A DNA stretch of 64,000 bases from contig NZ_FRCN01000002.1 in assembly GCF_900142925.1 (NCBI RefSeq), positions 434,001 through 498,000 on the forward strand. The letters run 5' to 3'. The position numbers and the translations under genes were made by a program. Of this stretch, positions 9,238 to 18,571 are shown piece after piece. The DNA is from Chitinophaga sp. CF418. GTDB taxonomy: Bacteria > Bacteroidota > Bacteroidia > Chitinophagales > Chitinophagaceae. The notes below the pieces were generated by a model that saw only the letters and a list, made by a program, of their open reading frames with translations, had not been told where the DNA came from and did no database searches. Position 1 is the first letter of the stretch. Each line of letters opens with the position of its first letter.

Positions 9238-9639
9238 CTATTTAATGTATTGTTCCACCTGTGTAGTGTCTTTCTTCAGATTAATGAACAGGGGATTTTT
9301 CATCGGATCAAATGCAATGATCAGGTTTGCCTCCTGTGCGTTTGCCGGCGGCGGCAATTCTATAAACACTTCCTGTCTGTTATTCCGGCGAAAGAGAAGA
9401 CTGTCTTTGCCAGCTACGTGACGTACAAAACCATGGCGCTCAAGATAACCTGTCAGTTCCTGTTTACGTTGCAGTATGGAGTCTACCTGTGGATCTCCGC
9501 TAACGGGTTTCACATTGCGTACCACATAGCTCTTTTCTGTAATGATGTCATAACCGGAAGTGTCTTCTCCCTTGTTACGTGCCTGATTACACGAAACACA
9601 AAAGAGGGTGGCACCTAATATGAACAAAACAGGCTTCAT
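9238..9639 (-). CDS. Putative lipoprotein of unknown function
   Basis: 133 residues with a short hydrophobic leader and a lipobox ending FCVSC (Cys at about residue 17), so it is likely anchored to the envelope by signal peptidase II. The mature part has no domain I recognise; it is mixed alpha/beta in composition with a central RRNNRQEVFIELPPPAN segment. It sits 51 nt upstream of nrtR on the same strand and 37 nt downstream of the M28 peptidase stop. There is no clear terminator between them, so co-transcription with the peptidase is possible. Confidence 0.7.
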   Translation of the reverse strand: MKPVLFILGATLFCVSCNQARNKGEDTSGYDIITEKSYVVRNVKPVSGDPQVDSILQRKQELTGYLERHGFVRHVAGKDSLLFRRNNRQEVFIELPPPANAQEANLIIAFDPMKNPLFINLKKDTTQVEQYIK

Positions 9640-9676
9640 ACAACGATATTAAGGGCTGCAAGATATTATAAAACGG

Positions 9677-11299
9677 TCAGAATTGGACATCAAATACTTT
9701 TTCGCTGTCTTCCCGCCTGACTTTCACGGTGGTTTTATCTCCTTTTTTGAAGGTTGAAAGCGCCTGCATATAATCTTCCAGGTTTATGATGGTGTGTGAT
9801 CCCAGTTCAACGATCACGTCATTGGTCAGGATGCCTGCCTTACTTGCCGGCTTGTTATCAGACACGCCGTCTACTCTCACCCCTGATTTCTGCCAGGTAT
9901 AATCAGGCATGATACCCAGTGTCACGGTAAACCGGGCGCTGGAGGGAGCGGCTGGCTGCTTATCGCGTGTGCGGGTGAAGGCCAGTTTATCCATATTGTT
10001 GGTTTTCTCCACAAGCGTATATACCAGCTTTATCACGCTTAATTCGCCTGCATAGTTGATCTTGGCTGCTTCATCAGATGGTTTGTGATAGTCGTTGTGT
10101 GTACCCGTGAAAAAGAATAGCACCGGGATATTTTTCAGGTAAAAAGAAGTATGGTCTGAGGGCCCGGTACCGGAGGAATCGTATGTGGTACGTATTTCCG
10201 CCGGGATGGCCTGTTGCAGCAGCGTGGGCCATGCCGGTGAGGTGCCTATCCCTCCTACCTGCAATCCTTTGGCAGGGTCCAGCCGTCCTACCATGTCCAT
10301 GTTGATCATGTAGTTGAAGGTGCCGAGTGCGATGGAGCTATGTTCGGTAAAGTATTTGGAGCCGAACAGTCCCAGTTCTTCTCCTGAGAAAGCGACAAAC
10401 AGGTAGTTGTATTTCTGCAGGCGGGAAGCTTTCAGCAGTTTGGCCAGTTCCAGTAAGGCAGCTGTTCCGCTGGCGTTATCATCGGCGCCGTGGTGGATGG
10501 TCTTATCATTGGGAGCTAATGAATTCTGATCTTCTCCATGTCCGAGGTGGTCAAAATGGGCGCCGATCACGATAGTGCTGGCAGCTTTGTTGTCTATATA
10601 ACCAACCACGTTAGTGCCGGTACGCCTGCCGGCGGTAAAGGTCACCTGCATGTTTATCCGAAGATCTTCTGCTTCGGAAAGCAGCTTGCTGGTCTCGCTG
10701 TTCACCCACATTACAGGAATGGTGAGTGGATCGATAGCCGCGGATAGCCATTTCTGAACATCCTGCGGGGGCTCATCGCCATTATAGAAGATTACACCGG
10801 TCGCACCAGCCTTGGCCGCTTCCCGGGCATTTTGCCTGTATATCTCCAGGGGATCTGCATGTGGTTGCATTTCAAAATCCTTCACATTAAAGAGCCAGAT
10901 ATTTTCCGGTTCATTTACATCGCGCAGCACATCGCCTTTGGCGCTTTTCTGTGCGCTGAAAGGAAGGGGAATAAACTGTTCTCCCGGAGTGAAGGTGGTT
11001 TTATTGACGGTGAGGAGTGAAGAGGTGGCTATCAGTTTGCCTTCGCTTACTGGAAATGTCTGCAGATATCCACTGTCGCCTTTGGGAGTAAGGCCTGCCA
11101 GCTTCATCTGGGCAGATATATATTCTGCAGCCAGTTGCTCTCCCGGAGTGCCAGTGCGGCGGCCATCGAGTTTATCGCTTGCCAGGAAGGTAATATGGGC
11201 CTGAAGGTTACCCAGCGTCTTACGATCGGCTTTCTTTTGGGCGTTCAGCTCATGAGTAAAGGGTAATAACAGCGCCAACAGGCATATGGTATGCTTCAC
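9677..11299 (-). CDS. Secreted M28-family zinc aminopeptidase with PA and PDZ domains
   Basis: Exported metallopeptidase of 540 residues from a GTG start at 11299. This start is preferred over a longer upstream frame because it places a signal peptide directly at the N-terminus (KHTICLLALLLPFTHELNA). It has a PA-like insert, then the M28 core with zinc ligands in GAHFDHLG, HHGADDNASG, SGEELG, MINMDMVG and a late His in THNDYHKPSD. The C-terminal 90 residues form a PDZ domain (KPASKAGILTNDVIVELG). The family removes N-terminal amino acids from peptides in the periplasm or outside the cell. Confidence 0.9.
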   Translation of the reverse strand: MKHTICLLALLLPFTHELNAQKKADRKTLGNLQAHITFLASDKLDGRRTGTPGEQLAAEYISAQMKLAGLTPKGDSGYLQTFPVSEGKLIATSSLLTVNKTTFTPGEQFIPLPFSAQKSAKGDVLRDVNEPENIWLFNVKDFEMQPHADPLEIYRQNAREAAKAGATGVIFYNGDEPPQDVQKWLSAAIDPLTIPVMWVNSETSKLLSEAEDLRINMQVTFTAGRRTGTNVVGYIDNKAASTIVIGAHFDHLGHGEDQNSLAPNDKTIHHGADDNASGTAALLELAKLLKASRLQKYNYLFVAFSGEELGLFGSKYFTEHSSIALGTFNYMINMDMVGRLDPAKGLQVGGIGTSPAWPTLLQQAIPAEIRTTYDSSGTGPSDHTSFYLKNIPVLFFFTGTHNDYHKPSDEAAKINYAGELSVIKLVYTLVEKTNNMDKLAFTRTRDKQPAAPSSARFTVTLGIMPDYTWQKSGVRVDGVSDNKPASKAGILTNDVIVELGSHTIINLEDYMQALSTFKKGDKTTVKVRREDSEKVFDVQF

Positions 11300-11539
11300 A
11301 GTTGTTGAGTTTTTAAAAAGTCTACTGAAAGAGCTGGCAGACCAGGTCTTTTCGTTGCAAAGATACGTATCTAAGTGGTTGATTAGCAATGAAAGTGCCG
11401 ATTGCTAATAACAGTTTCATGCTCAAAGTTGTTCATATACCGTTGCAGGTAAGGATGATTCACTGGCGGTGCTCATCATTCCAGAAGGCAATTATTGCAC
11501 CAAAATCACTATTTGACTGCTGAATTTGGAAAATCAGCC

Positions 11540-11547
11540 TATTTTTG
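11540..11547 (+). promoter_or_regulatory. -7 promoter element of gcvT
   Basis: TATTTTTG matches the Bacteroidota -7 consensus TAnnTTTG about 60 nt before the gcvT start. A TTTG lies 24 nt further upstream (11512-11515), slightly wide for a -33 box. The intergenic stretch 11300-11608 holds nothing else that I can name. Confidence 0.5.
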
Positions 11548-11608
11548 CGGGGCTTAAACAAAACTTGAACCTAAAAACATACCCAAAACAGAACCGATCA
11601 TTAAATTT

Positions 11609-12697
11609 ATGAAGAACACACCATTTACACACAAGCACATAGCGCTGGGCGCTAAGATGGCTCCTTTTGCAGGGTATAACATGCCGATTTCCTATACGGG
11701 TATTAATGATGAGCACCTCGCTGTCAGGAATAATGCAGGGGTGTTTGATGTGAGCCACATGGGTGAATTCATTCTGAAGGGGGAGAATGCGCTGGACCTC
11801 ATCCAACGTGTTACCAGCAATGATGCCTCCAAACTGACCGCAGGAAAGGCACAGTACAGCTCTCTGCCTAATGACGAAGGTGGCATTGTGGACGACCTGT
11901 TGGTATATTGTATCGAAGAAAACAAGGTATATATGCTGGTGGTAAATGCCAGCAATATAGAGAAGGACTGGAACTGGATCAGCAAGCATAACACCAAAGG
12001 TGTGGAAATGCACAACATTTCCGATAAAACCTGCCTGCTGGCAATCCAGGGACCTAATGCGGCCAGCATACTGCAGCCGCTGACCAGCATTGAACTGGTG
12101 AATCTGAAATATTACACCTTTGCCAAGGGCGAATTTGCCGGTGTGCCAAATGTACTGGTAAGCGCTACGGGTTATACCGGTGCAGGTGGTATTGAGATCT
12201 ATTTTGAAGATAAAGATGGTGCTGCCGAGAAAATCTGGGATGCCATTTTCGAAGTAGGCGGTCCTAAAGGACTGAAACCGATCGGCCTGGGTGCACGTGA
12301 TACCCTGCGACTGGAAATGGGTTTCTGCCTCTACGGAAACGATATTGACGATACTACTTCCCCACTGGAAGCAGGTTTGGGCTGGATTACAAAATTTACA
12401 AAAGAATTCACTTCCCGCAGTAAATTTGAACAGCAGAAAGCGGCAGGCGTGAGCAAAAAGCTGGTAGGCTTTGAAATGGTGGATAAAGGTATTCCCCGTC
12501 ATGACTACGAGATCAAGGATGCCGCTGGCAAGGTAATAGGCAAAGTTACCTCTGGTACACAGTCGCCTTCCCTGCAGAAAGCAGTTGGCCTGGGATATGT
12601 AAATACCGCATTTACCGCCCAGGATTCAGAAATATTTATCGCAGTAAGGGACAAATTATTGAAAGCCAGAGTTGTAAAGGTGCCATTCTTAAGTTAA
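11609..12697 (+). CDS. gcvT: Aminomethyltransferase, glycine cleavage T protein
   Basis: Tetrahydrofolate-dependent T protein of the glycine cleavage system; it releases ammonia and forms 5,10-methylene-THF from aminomethylated GcvH. The 362-residue length matches the family. Visible signatures include [11 protein letters not shown] near residue 45, the folate-domain motif [14 protein letters not shown] (about 190), and the C-terminal barrel ending [20 protein letters not shown]. The gene stands apart from gcvH and gcvP, as is common in Bacteroidota. An SRPBCC protein follows after 34 nt and may be co-transcribed. Confidence 0.95.
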   Translation: MKNTPFTHKHIALGAKMAPFAGYNMPISYTGINDEHLAVRNNAGVFDVSHMGEFILKGENALDLIQRVTSNDASKLTAGKAQYSSLPNDEGGIVDDLLVYCIEENKVYMLVVNASNIEKDWNWISKHNTKGVEMHNISDKTCLLAIQGPNAASILQPLTSIELVNLKYYTFAKGEFAGVPNVLVSATGYTGAGGIEIYFEDKDGAAEKIWDAIFEVGGPKGLKPIGLGARDTLRLEMGFCLYGNDIDDTTSPLEAGLGWITKFTKEFTSRSKFEQQKAAGVSKKLVGFEMVDKGIPRHDYEIKDAAGKVIGKVTSGTQSPSLQKAVGLGYVNTAFTAQDSEIFIAVRDKLLKARVVKVPFLS

Positions 12698-12731
12698 GTT
12701 AGCATATAATTGCAAAAACCATATCTATTCT

Positions 12732-13205
12732 ATGCCTACAATTCATATCACAACCGTAATTCATGCTCCGCTGGAGCGGGTCTTTGACCTGAGCAGGAGC
12801 ATTACACTGCATAAGCGCAGTATGGCGCATATGCATGAGGAAGCGATCAGCGGCCGTACCAACGGACTGATTGATCTGGATGAAACGGTAACCTGGCAGG
12901 CCAAACACCTGGGTAAGGTGAGGCAGCTGACCACCCGCATCACGGAAATGCGTAAAACAGAGTATTTCTGCGATGAGATGGTGGCAGGGGATTTTACCTA
13001 TATGAAACATGAGCATCATTTTAAGGAAATAGGTAATGGTACCGTAGCAATTGATGTCATGGAGTTCGGAACACCTTATGGCTGGCTGGGCAGATTGTTT
13101 GAACGGTTTTACCTGTACAAATACATGACCAACCTGCTAATGTTGCGGAACCAGGTGATTAAAGATTATGCGGAGACCGAGAAGTGGAGAGTGATATTAG
13201 ATTAA
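12732..13205 (+). CDS. SRPBCC-family (polyketide cyclase/ligand-binding fold) protein
   Basis: 157 residues with the START/Bet v1-like pattern: an N-terminal beta strand ITTVIHAPLERVFDLSRSI, an amphipathic helix, antiparallel strands and a long C-terminal helix. These folds hold hydrophobic ligands or act as cell-division-inhibitor-like proteins (the COG4276 group). The ligand and role here are unknown. The spacing suggests it reads through from gcvT and lies 90 nt before the comB-like gene. Confidence 0.75.
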   Translation: MPTIHITTVIHAPLERVFDLSRSITLHKRSMAHMHEEAISGRTNGLIDLDETVTWQAKHLGKVRQLTTRITEMRKTEYFCDEMVAGDFTYMKHEHHFKEIGNGTVAIDVMEFGTPYGWLGRLFERFYLYKYMTNLLMLRNQVIKDYAETEKWRVILD

Positions 13206-13295
13206 TGAATAATCAGGATGAAGAACCGGGAATTGGGAATTGACATATAACATTGTTCAGTTCCCGGATCTTCATGTTGATATTTAAATAGGACA

Positions 13296-14024
13296 ATGGA
13301 ACAGCAGAAACCGACTTTAGAAGTATGTTTATCACCGGCATTGTTACACTTGTATGATGTGAAGAACAGTATCGTGGTGATCATTGATGTGTTGAGGGCT
13401 ACATCCACGATTTGTACGGTATTGTATAACGGCGCCGCCAGGGTGATACCCGTAGCTTCTGTACCGGAATGTATCAGTATCGGCGAACGGCTGGGAGCGA
13501 ATGCCATTACAGCCGGTGAACGGGATGGACAGATTGCGGAAGGTCTGCTGCATGGGAACTCCCCTTTTGAATATCCCCGTGAATTTATACAGGACAAGAC
13601 ACTGGTGCTGACCACTACAAATGGCACCAAGCTGTTGCATATGGCTAAAGATGCCATCCAGATCATTACAGGCTCATTTCCGAATCTTTCAGCTGTGTGT
13701 GACCACCTTGTAGCTCAGGGTAAACCGGTCATACTGGGATGTGCAGCCTGGAAAGACCGTGTTAATATGGAGGATACCCTGTTTGCAGGGGCTGTAGTAA
13801 ACCGTATCAGGGAACACTTTACCGTGGATTGTGATTCTGCCATTGCCGCAGAGACCCTATATCAGGTATCAAAAGATAATATTCAGGAGATCATGAAACA
13901 GGCGTCCCATTATAAGCGCCTGGCGAAGTATGGTCTGGAGAAAGATATCCGGTATTGTCTCACACCTGATGGCGCCAACGTACTGCCCATATTTAGAGAT
14001 GGAGAGCTTGTGGCTGCAGAATAG
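13296..14024 (+). CDS. comB: 2-phosphosulfolactate phosphatase (ComB family)
   Basis: 242 residues. ComB dephosphorylates 2-phospho-3-sulfolactate. It is known from coenzyme M synthesis in archaea but is widespread in bacteria that do not make CoM. Family landmarks are VVIIDVLRATSTICTVLYNG, AGERDGQIAEG, LGNSP-like HGNSPFEYP, TTTNGTKLL and CAAWKDRVNMEDTLFAG. In Bacteroidota a link to sulfonate or sulfonolipid metabolism has been suggested, but nothing adjacent supports a specific pathway. The family call is strong and the physiological role open. Confidence 0.88.
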   Translation: MEQQKPTLEVCLSPALLHLYDVKNSIVVIIDVLRATSTICTVLYNGAARVIPVASVPECISIGERLGANAITAGERDGQIAEGLLHGNSPFEYPREFIQDKTLVLTTTNGTKLLHMAKDAIQIITGSFPNLSAVCDHLVAQGKPVILGCAAWKDRVNMEDTLFAGAVVNRIREHFTVDCDSAIAAETLYQVSKDNIQEIMKQASHYKRLAKYGLEKDIRYCLTPDGANVLPIFRDGELVAAE

Positions 14025-14206
14025 CTGCAAGATAAATTCTTTTTATAAAGTGTTTGTTTCTGGAAGTGATACATTGTAGCGCTAAGGCTACTCATGTTCT
14101 AGCTTTTTAGGATTTTTCTGCGTACTTTTGTGAATTGCCTTTTCATCAGCTGCTAAATATTTTAGCTTTTAACCCGGCTGGTTTATAAAGCAGGCAATTT
14201 GAAACT

Positions 14207-17200
14207 ATGTCGCTGCCCCAGCTACTGAAATATGTATATAATAACGGAACCGATGAGGTGATCCGTAGGGGGAAGCGCATCTTTGCGACCGGAGGTGTGG
14301 AGTTGTTAGAAGCTGATCCTATTCTCAAATCAGCCACTTTCAGGGTAAAGAGCGATACCCATGCAAATTATTATCGCGTTTCCATCAATAAATATCATGA
14401 AACGGGCAATATGTCTGTCCGTTGCCAGTGTCCCTACAACCTTGGAGATATCTGCCGGCATGAAGCTGCTGCTATGTTCCAGTTGCAGGAAATGCTGGAT
14501 AAGAATCATTTTGAAAGCTATGATACGCAATATAACCAGCAGCATACGCTGGTGAAAATGAAGTTCATAGACCAAAAATCGCTCAAACTGCTCACGTCTA
14601 CTGAGATATTTGCGGAGGCTGAGAAAATATCAAAATCTGCAAAGAACTTTAAGATCACTGCTGCGAAAGATGAAAAAGTAGAGGCGACCCTTAAATACGA
14701 AGGACAGGAATACCCATTGATCATACAGCGCAACGAAGAGCGTTTCTTTGATACACATTGCACCTGCGATGAAACAGAACATGCTGTGTGTAAGCATAAG
14801 ACCGCCCTGTTCCTGCATCTGCTGAATAGTCAGGGGCCATATTATTTTGACACATTGCGTAATTGGGATAAGGAAAAGAACAAACTCTTGTCCTTATACG
14901 GTTATTCGCTCGATGATAACCTGGAAGGGAAGTTCACTTTCTCCTACATGGAGGGTAAGCCTTTCCTGCGGGTGCTCGATCCCAGCATCAAAAGGGTTGA
15001 CGGCGCCCTGGCCAGCAGGCAGCCAGTTCCTCCCCCGCCACCAGAAGTCGCTGCAGCTATCACCCAGCGCATAGGCGTTGTGTTTAATGCCAATGAGCAG
15101 TTGTATCCTTTCTTCCGGATAGACCTGGTAAGCGGTGAAGTAAATGAGGAACAGAGTGCTTTTGTCTCCCTGGTCAATAAACTGGATCTCTCCAAATACA
15201 TAGACTTTTACCAGTATAAAGAAGCTGATCGTGACCTGATTACCCCAGTCCGCAAGGTTCAGGGAATGGAGGTCAGCAAGTTTCTGAGCAAGAACTCTCC
15301 TTTTGCGGGCATCTGGGAAAACATCACCCACGATGATAATGAGTCTGCCCTGCCAACGGAAACAAAGGAGCTGATGCTGGAATACCTGCATCCAAAACTG
15401 GCTAAACTGTTCCCGCAGATAGCGGCACATGGCCTGTTGTTCCTGTTACCTAACCGGCAGCAGTTCAAAACAAAGAATCTGCAGCCTGTCCATCTGGCGG
15501 GTGACAGGTTACAACCTATCTTCAAAACACACGCTTCCGCTGACGTTATTGAAGTGACCTGCCACGTCCTCATAGAAGGCGAGATGGTAAATGTATCTGA
15601 TAATGAGTGGGATAGCTCTATATTGTTCCTTAAGAACAATGTGCTTTACCTGTTTGAAAATGCACAGGATGCCCTACACGTAGAATTGTTCCGCGAGAAC
15701 GGACGTATCCGCATTCCTGCCGGCCAGTGGGGCACCTATTTGCAGGACTACCTACTGCCATTAAGCAAACAGTACCAGATACAGTTTGACAATTCATTGC
15801 TGGCGGAAGTGGATGATATCCTGCCGGAATGCCGGGTATTCCTGCGCGAGGTTGGTGAAACCTTCATTATTCAGCCGGGATTTGCCTATCATGGACAGGA
15901 AGTCGATTGGAATGATGATGGCAGGATAACGGTACAGGAGGGGAATAAGGTGCTGATCATCCACCGGAATAAAGAAGCAGAACAACAGTTTGTAGATAAA
16001 CTGAGTACGCTGCATACCAATTTCTTCCAGCCTAACACAAATAATTACTTTTTCCTGAAGGCTAAAGAGGCACTGAAGAACAACTGGTTCTTCCTGTTCT
16101 TTGATACACTGAAGGAAATGAATGTACGGGTATTCGGTTTTGAGAACCTGAAGAACTTTAAGTTCAGCGCCCACAAACCGGTGACCAACCTTCAGATCAG
16201 CTCTGGTATTGACTGGTTTGACGCACAGATCGAAGTGACCTATGGTGATCAGAAGGTGAGCATACGGGATATCAAGCAGGCGCTGGCGGGTAAGCAGAAT
16301 TATGTACAGCTGGCAGACGGTTCTCTGGGATTGCTGCCGGAAGAATGGTTAAAGAAATACTCCCTGCTGTTCAAGATTGGGGAGGAAAAAGATAAAGGCG
16401 CACTGAAGCTGAGCAAATACAATTTCAGTGTAATTGATGAGCTGTTTGAGTTCATTGATGATGATGCGATATTACTGGAGCTGGAACAGAAGCGCCGTAA
16501 ACTGCTGCAGTTTGACGAGATCCGGAATATAGCCCTGCCGCATAACCTGCGGGCAACGTTGCGTCCTTACCAGGAAAGCGGCTTCCAATGGCTGAATTAC
16601 CTGGACGAAGTGAAGTGGGGAGGTATCCTTGCAGATGATATGGGTCTTGGTAAGACTATCCAAGCACTGACATTTATCCAGCATTATAAGAATAAGCATG
16701 ATGGTAAATGCCTTGCGCTGGTAGTATGTCCTACTACCTTGATCTATAACTGGGAAAATGAGATCAAGAAGTTCACGCCCAGTATGACCTATCATATCCA
16801 TCACGGTCCTACCCGCCTGAAAACGGTGGAAGAGCTGCTGAAGTTTGATATCCTGATCACTACTTACGGTACTCTGAGAAGTGACGTTCAGACACTGATG
16901 AAGATGGATCTGGACTATGTGGTACTGGATGAATCGCAGGCTATCAAGAACCCGCAGAGTAAAGTGACTAAAGCGGCGCAACTGCTGAATACCAAGAATA
17001 AACTGGCATTGAGCGGTACGCCTATGCAGAATAACACATTTGATATCTATGCCCAGATGAACTTCCTGAATCCGGGTATGCTGGGAAGTGTCGACTTCTT
17101 CCGTAACGAGTTTGCCACACCGATAGACAAGTTTCAGGATGAAGAACGTAAAGACCATCTGCGTAAACTGATCTATCCGTTCATTCTGCGCCGTACCAAG

Positions 17201-17950
17201 GAGCAGGTAGCGAAAGAGCTGCCGGAGAAGATCGAAACTGTGATCTTCTGCGAGATGGATGCAGAGCAGCGGCATATTTACGATGCATACCGGAACTCTT
17301 ACCGTTCAAAAATATTGGGTGTAATTGAAGATCAGGGGATGGAACGCTCTCAGTTGACCATCCTGCAAGGTCTGATGAAGCTCCGCCAGATATGCGACTC
17401 ACCGGCTATCCTGAATGAGGCGGAACAATATCCGAACCATTCTGTGAAATTGCATGAGCTGACCCGTGAAATGTCTGAGAACATCAGTAATCATAAGGTG
17501 CTGATTTTCTCCCAGTTCCTGGGTATGCTCGGGTTGATCAGAGAGAAGCTGCAGCATATGAAGATACCGTTCGAATATTTCGACGGTAGCACCTCTGCAA
17601 CGGAACGCGAACGCGCGATACAGAATTTCCAGTCCAACGATGACTGCAGGGTATTCCTGATCTCCCTCAAAGCGGGTGGTGTGGGTCTTAACCTGACAGC
17701 GGCTGATTATGTATATATCGTAGACCCTTGGTGGAACCCGGCGGTAGAACAGCAGGCCATCGACCGTACTCACCGTATTGGTCAGACGAAGAATATCTTC
17801 GCTTATCGTATGATTTGTAAGGATACTGTGGAAGAGAAGATCCTGCAATTACAGGAGCGGAAAAAATCACTGGTGAAGGAGATCATTGCAGATGATTCCG
17901 GATTTGTGAAGAAGCTCACCAAGGAAGATGTGCTTTACCTGTTCAGTTAA
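14207..17950 (+). CDS. SNF2-family DEAD/DEAH-box ATPase with two SWIM zinc fingers
   Basis: A 1247-residue Swi2/Snf2 remodeller-like ATPase. The N-terminal region holds two SWIM-type Zn motifs, CQCPYNLGDICRH (about 75) and CTCDETEHAVCKH (about 185), likely for DNA or protein binding. The C-terminal 480 residues carry the helicase core: DDMGLGKTIQ (Walker A), a DESQ box in place of the usual DEAQ/DEGH, SGTPMQNN, FLISLKAGGVGLNLTAADYV and DRTHRIGQ. Bacterial members (RapA/HepA relatives and SWIM-SNF2) act on DNA or transcription complexes; the exact job is not known. A strong terminator follows immediately. Confidence 0.93.
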   Translation: MSLPQLLKYVYNNGTDEVIRRGKRIFATGGVELLEADPILKSATFRVKSDTHANYYRVSINKYHETGNMSVRCQCPYNLGDICRHEAAAMFQLQEMLDKNHFESYDTQYNQQHTLVKMKFIDQKSLKLLTSTEIFAEAEKISKSAKNFKITAAKDEKVEATLKYEGQEYPLIIQRNEERFFDTHCTCDETEHAVCKHKTALFLHLLNSQGPYYFDTLRNWDKEKNKLLSLYGYSLDDNLEGKFTFSYMEGKPFLRVLDPSIKRVDGALASRQPVPPPPPEVAAAITQRIGVVFNANEQLYPFFRIDLVSGEVNEEQSAFVSLVNKLDLSKYIDFYQYKEADRDLITPVRKVQGMEVSKFLSKNSPFAGIWENITHDDNESALPTETKELMLEYLHPKLAKLFPQIAAHGLLFLLPNRQQFKTKNLQPVHLAGDRLQPIFKTHASADVIEVTCHVLIEGEMVNVSDNEWDSSILFLKNNVLYLFENAQDALHVELFRENGRIRIPAGQWGTYLQDYLLPLSKQYQIQFDNSLLAEVDDILPECRVFLREVGETFIIQPGFAYHGQEVDWNDDGRITVQEGNKVLIIHRNKEAEQQFVDKLSTLHTNFFQPNTNNYFFLKAKEALKNNWFFLFFDTLKEMNVRVFGFENLKNFKFSAHKPVTNLQISSGIDWFDAQIEVTYGDQKVSIRDIKQALAGKQNYVQLADGSLGLLPEEWLKKYSLLFKIGEEKDKGALKLSKYNFSVIDELFEFIDDDAILLELEQKRRKLLQFDEIRNIALPHNLRATLRPYQESGFQWLNYLDEVKWGGILADDMGLGKTIQALTFIQHYKNKHDGKCLALVVCPTTLIYNWENEIKKFTPSMTYHIHHGPTRLKTVEELLKFDILITTYGTLRSDVQTLMKMDLDYVVLDESQAIKNPQSKVTKAAQLLNTKNKLALSGTPMQNNTFDIYAQMNFLNPGMLGSVDFFRNEFATPIDKFQDEERKDHLRKLIYPFILRRTKEQVAKELPEKIETVIFCEMDAEQRHIYDAYRNSYRSKILGVIEDQGMERSQLTILQGLMKLRQICDSPAILNEAEQYPNHSVKLHELTREMSENISNHKVLIFSQFLGMLGLIREKLQHMKIPFEYFDGSTSATERERAIQNFQSNDDCRVFLISLKAGGVGLNLTAADYVYIVDPWWNPAVEQQAIDRTHRIGQTKNIFAYRMICKDTVEEKILQLQERKKSLVKEIIADDSGFVKKLTKEDVLYLFS

Positions 17951-17966
17951 TGCAAGACTTATTGAT

Positions 17967-18009
17967 AAAAAGAAGGACGTACCAGTTAGCGGTACGTCCT
18001 TCTTTTTTT
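17967..18009. terminator. Bidirectional terminator between the SNF2 gene and the M50-like gene
   Basis: AAGAAGGACGTACC / GGTACGTCCTTCTT forms a 14-bp perfect stem with a 7-nt loop. T-runs lie on both strands, between convergent genes. Confidence 0.92.
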
Positions 18010-18016
18010 ATGAGAT

Positions 18017-18562
18017 TTACATCACCCGCGAAAAGAAATCAATGATCAGTATGGGTAATCCGAAGGCGATGCCCATTCCGTAGACCAGGTCAAGCCATAT
18101 CAAAGAACCCATGGCGCCCGCATAGATCAGGCCTGTGATTGGAACGGTAATGATCTTTAGCCATAACGGTGTATCTTTTCCGTGCCAGATCGCTTCCCAC
18201 ATAACTTTGGCATCTGTGGTACTTGGGAAGGCATGCATAGCGATGGAGAGTCCCAGGTACAACAACAGGAAGTCGAAGAGTGAGCCATCATTGAACATGA
18301 ATACAGGTATGGCCGCCGGGAAGGCAATTGCCAGCGCCAGTATGTTATTGACAATGAAAGGACCTACACTAATGAGCAGTTGGTGAATCGGTTTCTTTAC
18401 TGGTTCATGCTGTACATATCCTACGGGATCAGCCAGCTGGAAGTATTTTACATCGAAGATCGCTACTCCGCAAAGGCGGCAAAAGAGCTGGTGGGCAAAC
18501 TCGTGCACCACTACACCCGGAAAAGTGATTAAGGCCAGATAAACGCCAGGTATCCTGTTCAT
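18017..18562 (-). CDS. Putative membrane zinc metalloprotease (M50-like/DUF3267-like)
   Basis: 181 residues with about four to five membrane segments. The motif VVVHEFAHQLFC carries HExxH at about residues 20-24, inside the first hydrophobic stretch, as in intramembrane M50 proteases. A candidate third ligand is in STTDAKVMW (Asp near 118). The protein is shorter than S2P-type enzymes and lacks a PDZ insert, so a non-classical M50 or a DUF3267-type protein is likely. The TPR/zinc-ribbon gene upstream on the same strand ends 9 nt before its start, indicating an operon. Confidence 0.65.
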   Translation of the reverse strand: MNRIPGVYLALITFPGVVVHEFAHQLFCRLCGVAIFDVKYFQLADPVGYVQHEPVKKPIHQLLISVGPFIVNNILALAIAFPAAIPVFMFNDGSLFDFLLLYLGLSIAMHAFPSTTDAKVMWEAIWHGKDTPLWLKIITVPITGLIYAGAMGSLIWLDLVYGMGIAFGLPILIIDFFSRVM

Positions 18563-18571
18563 GTAGTTATT

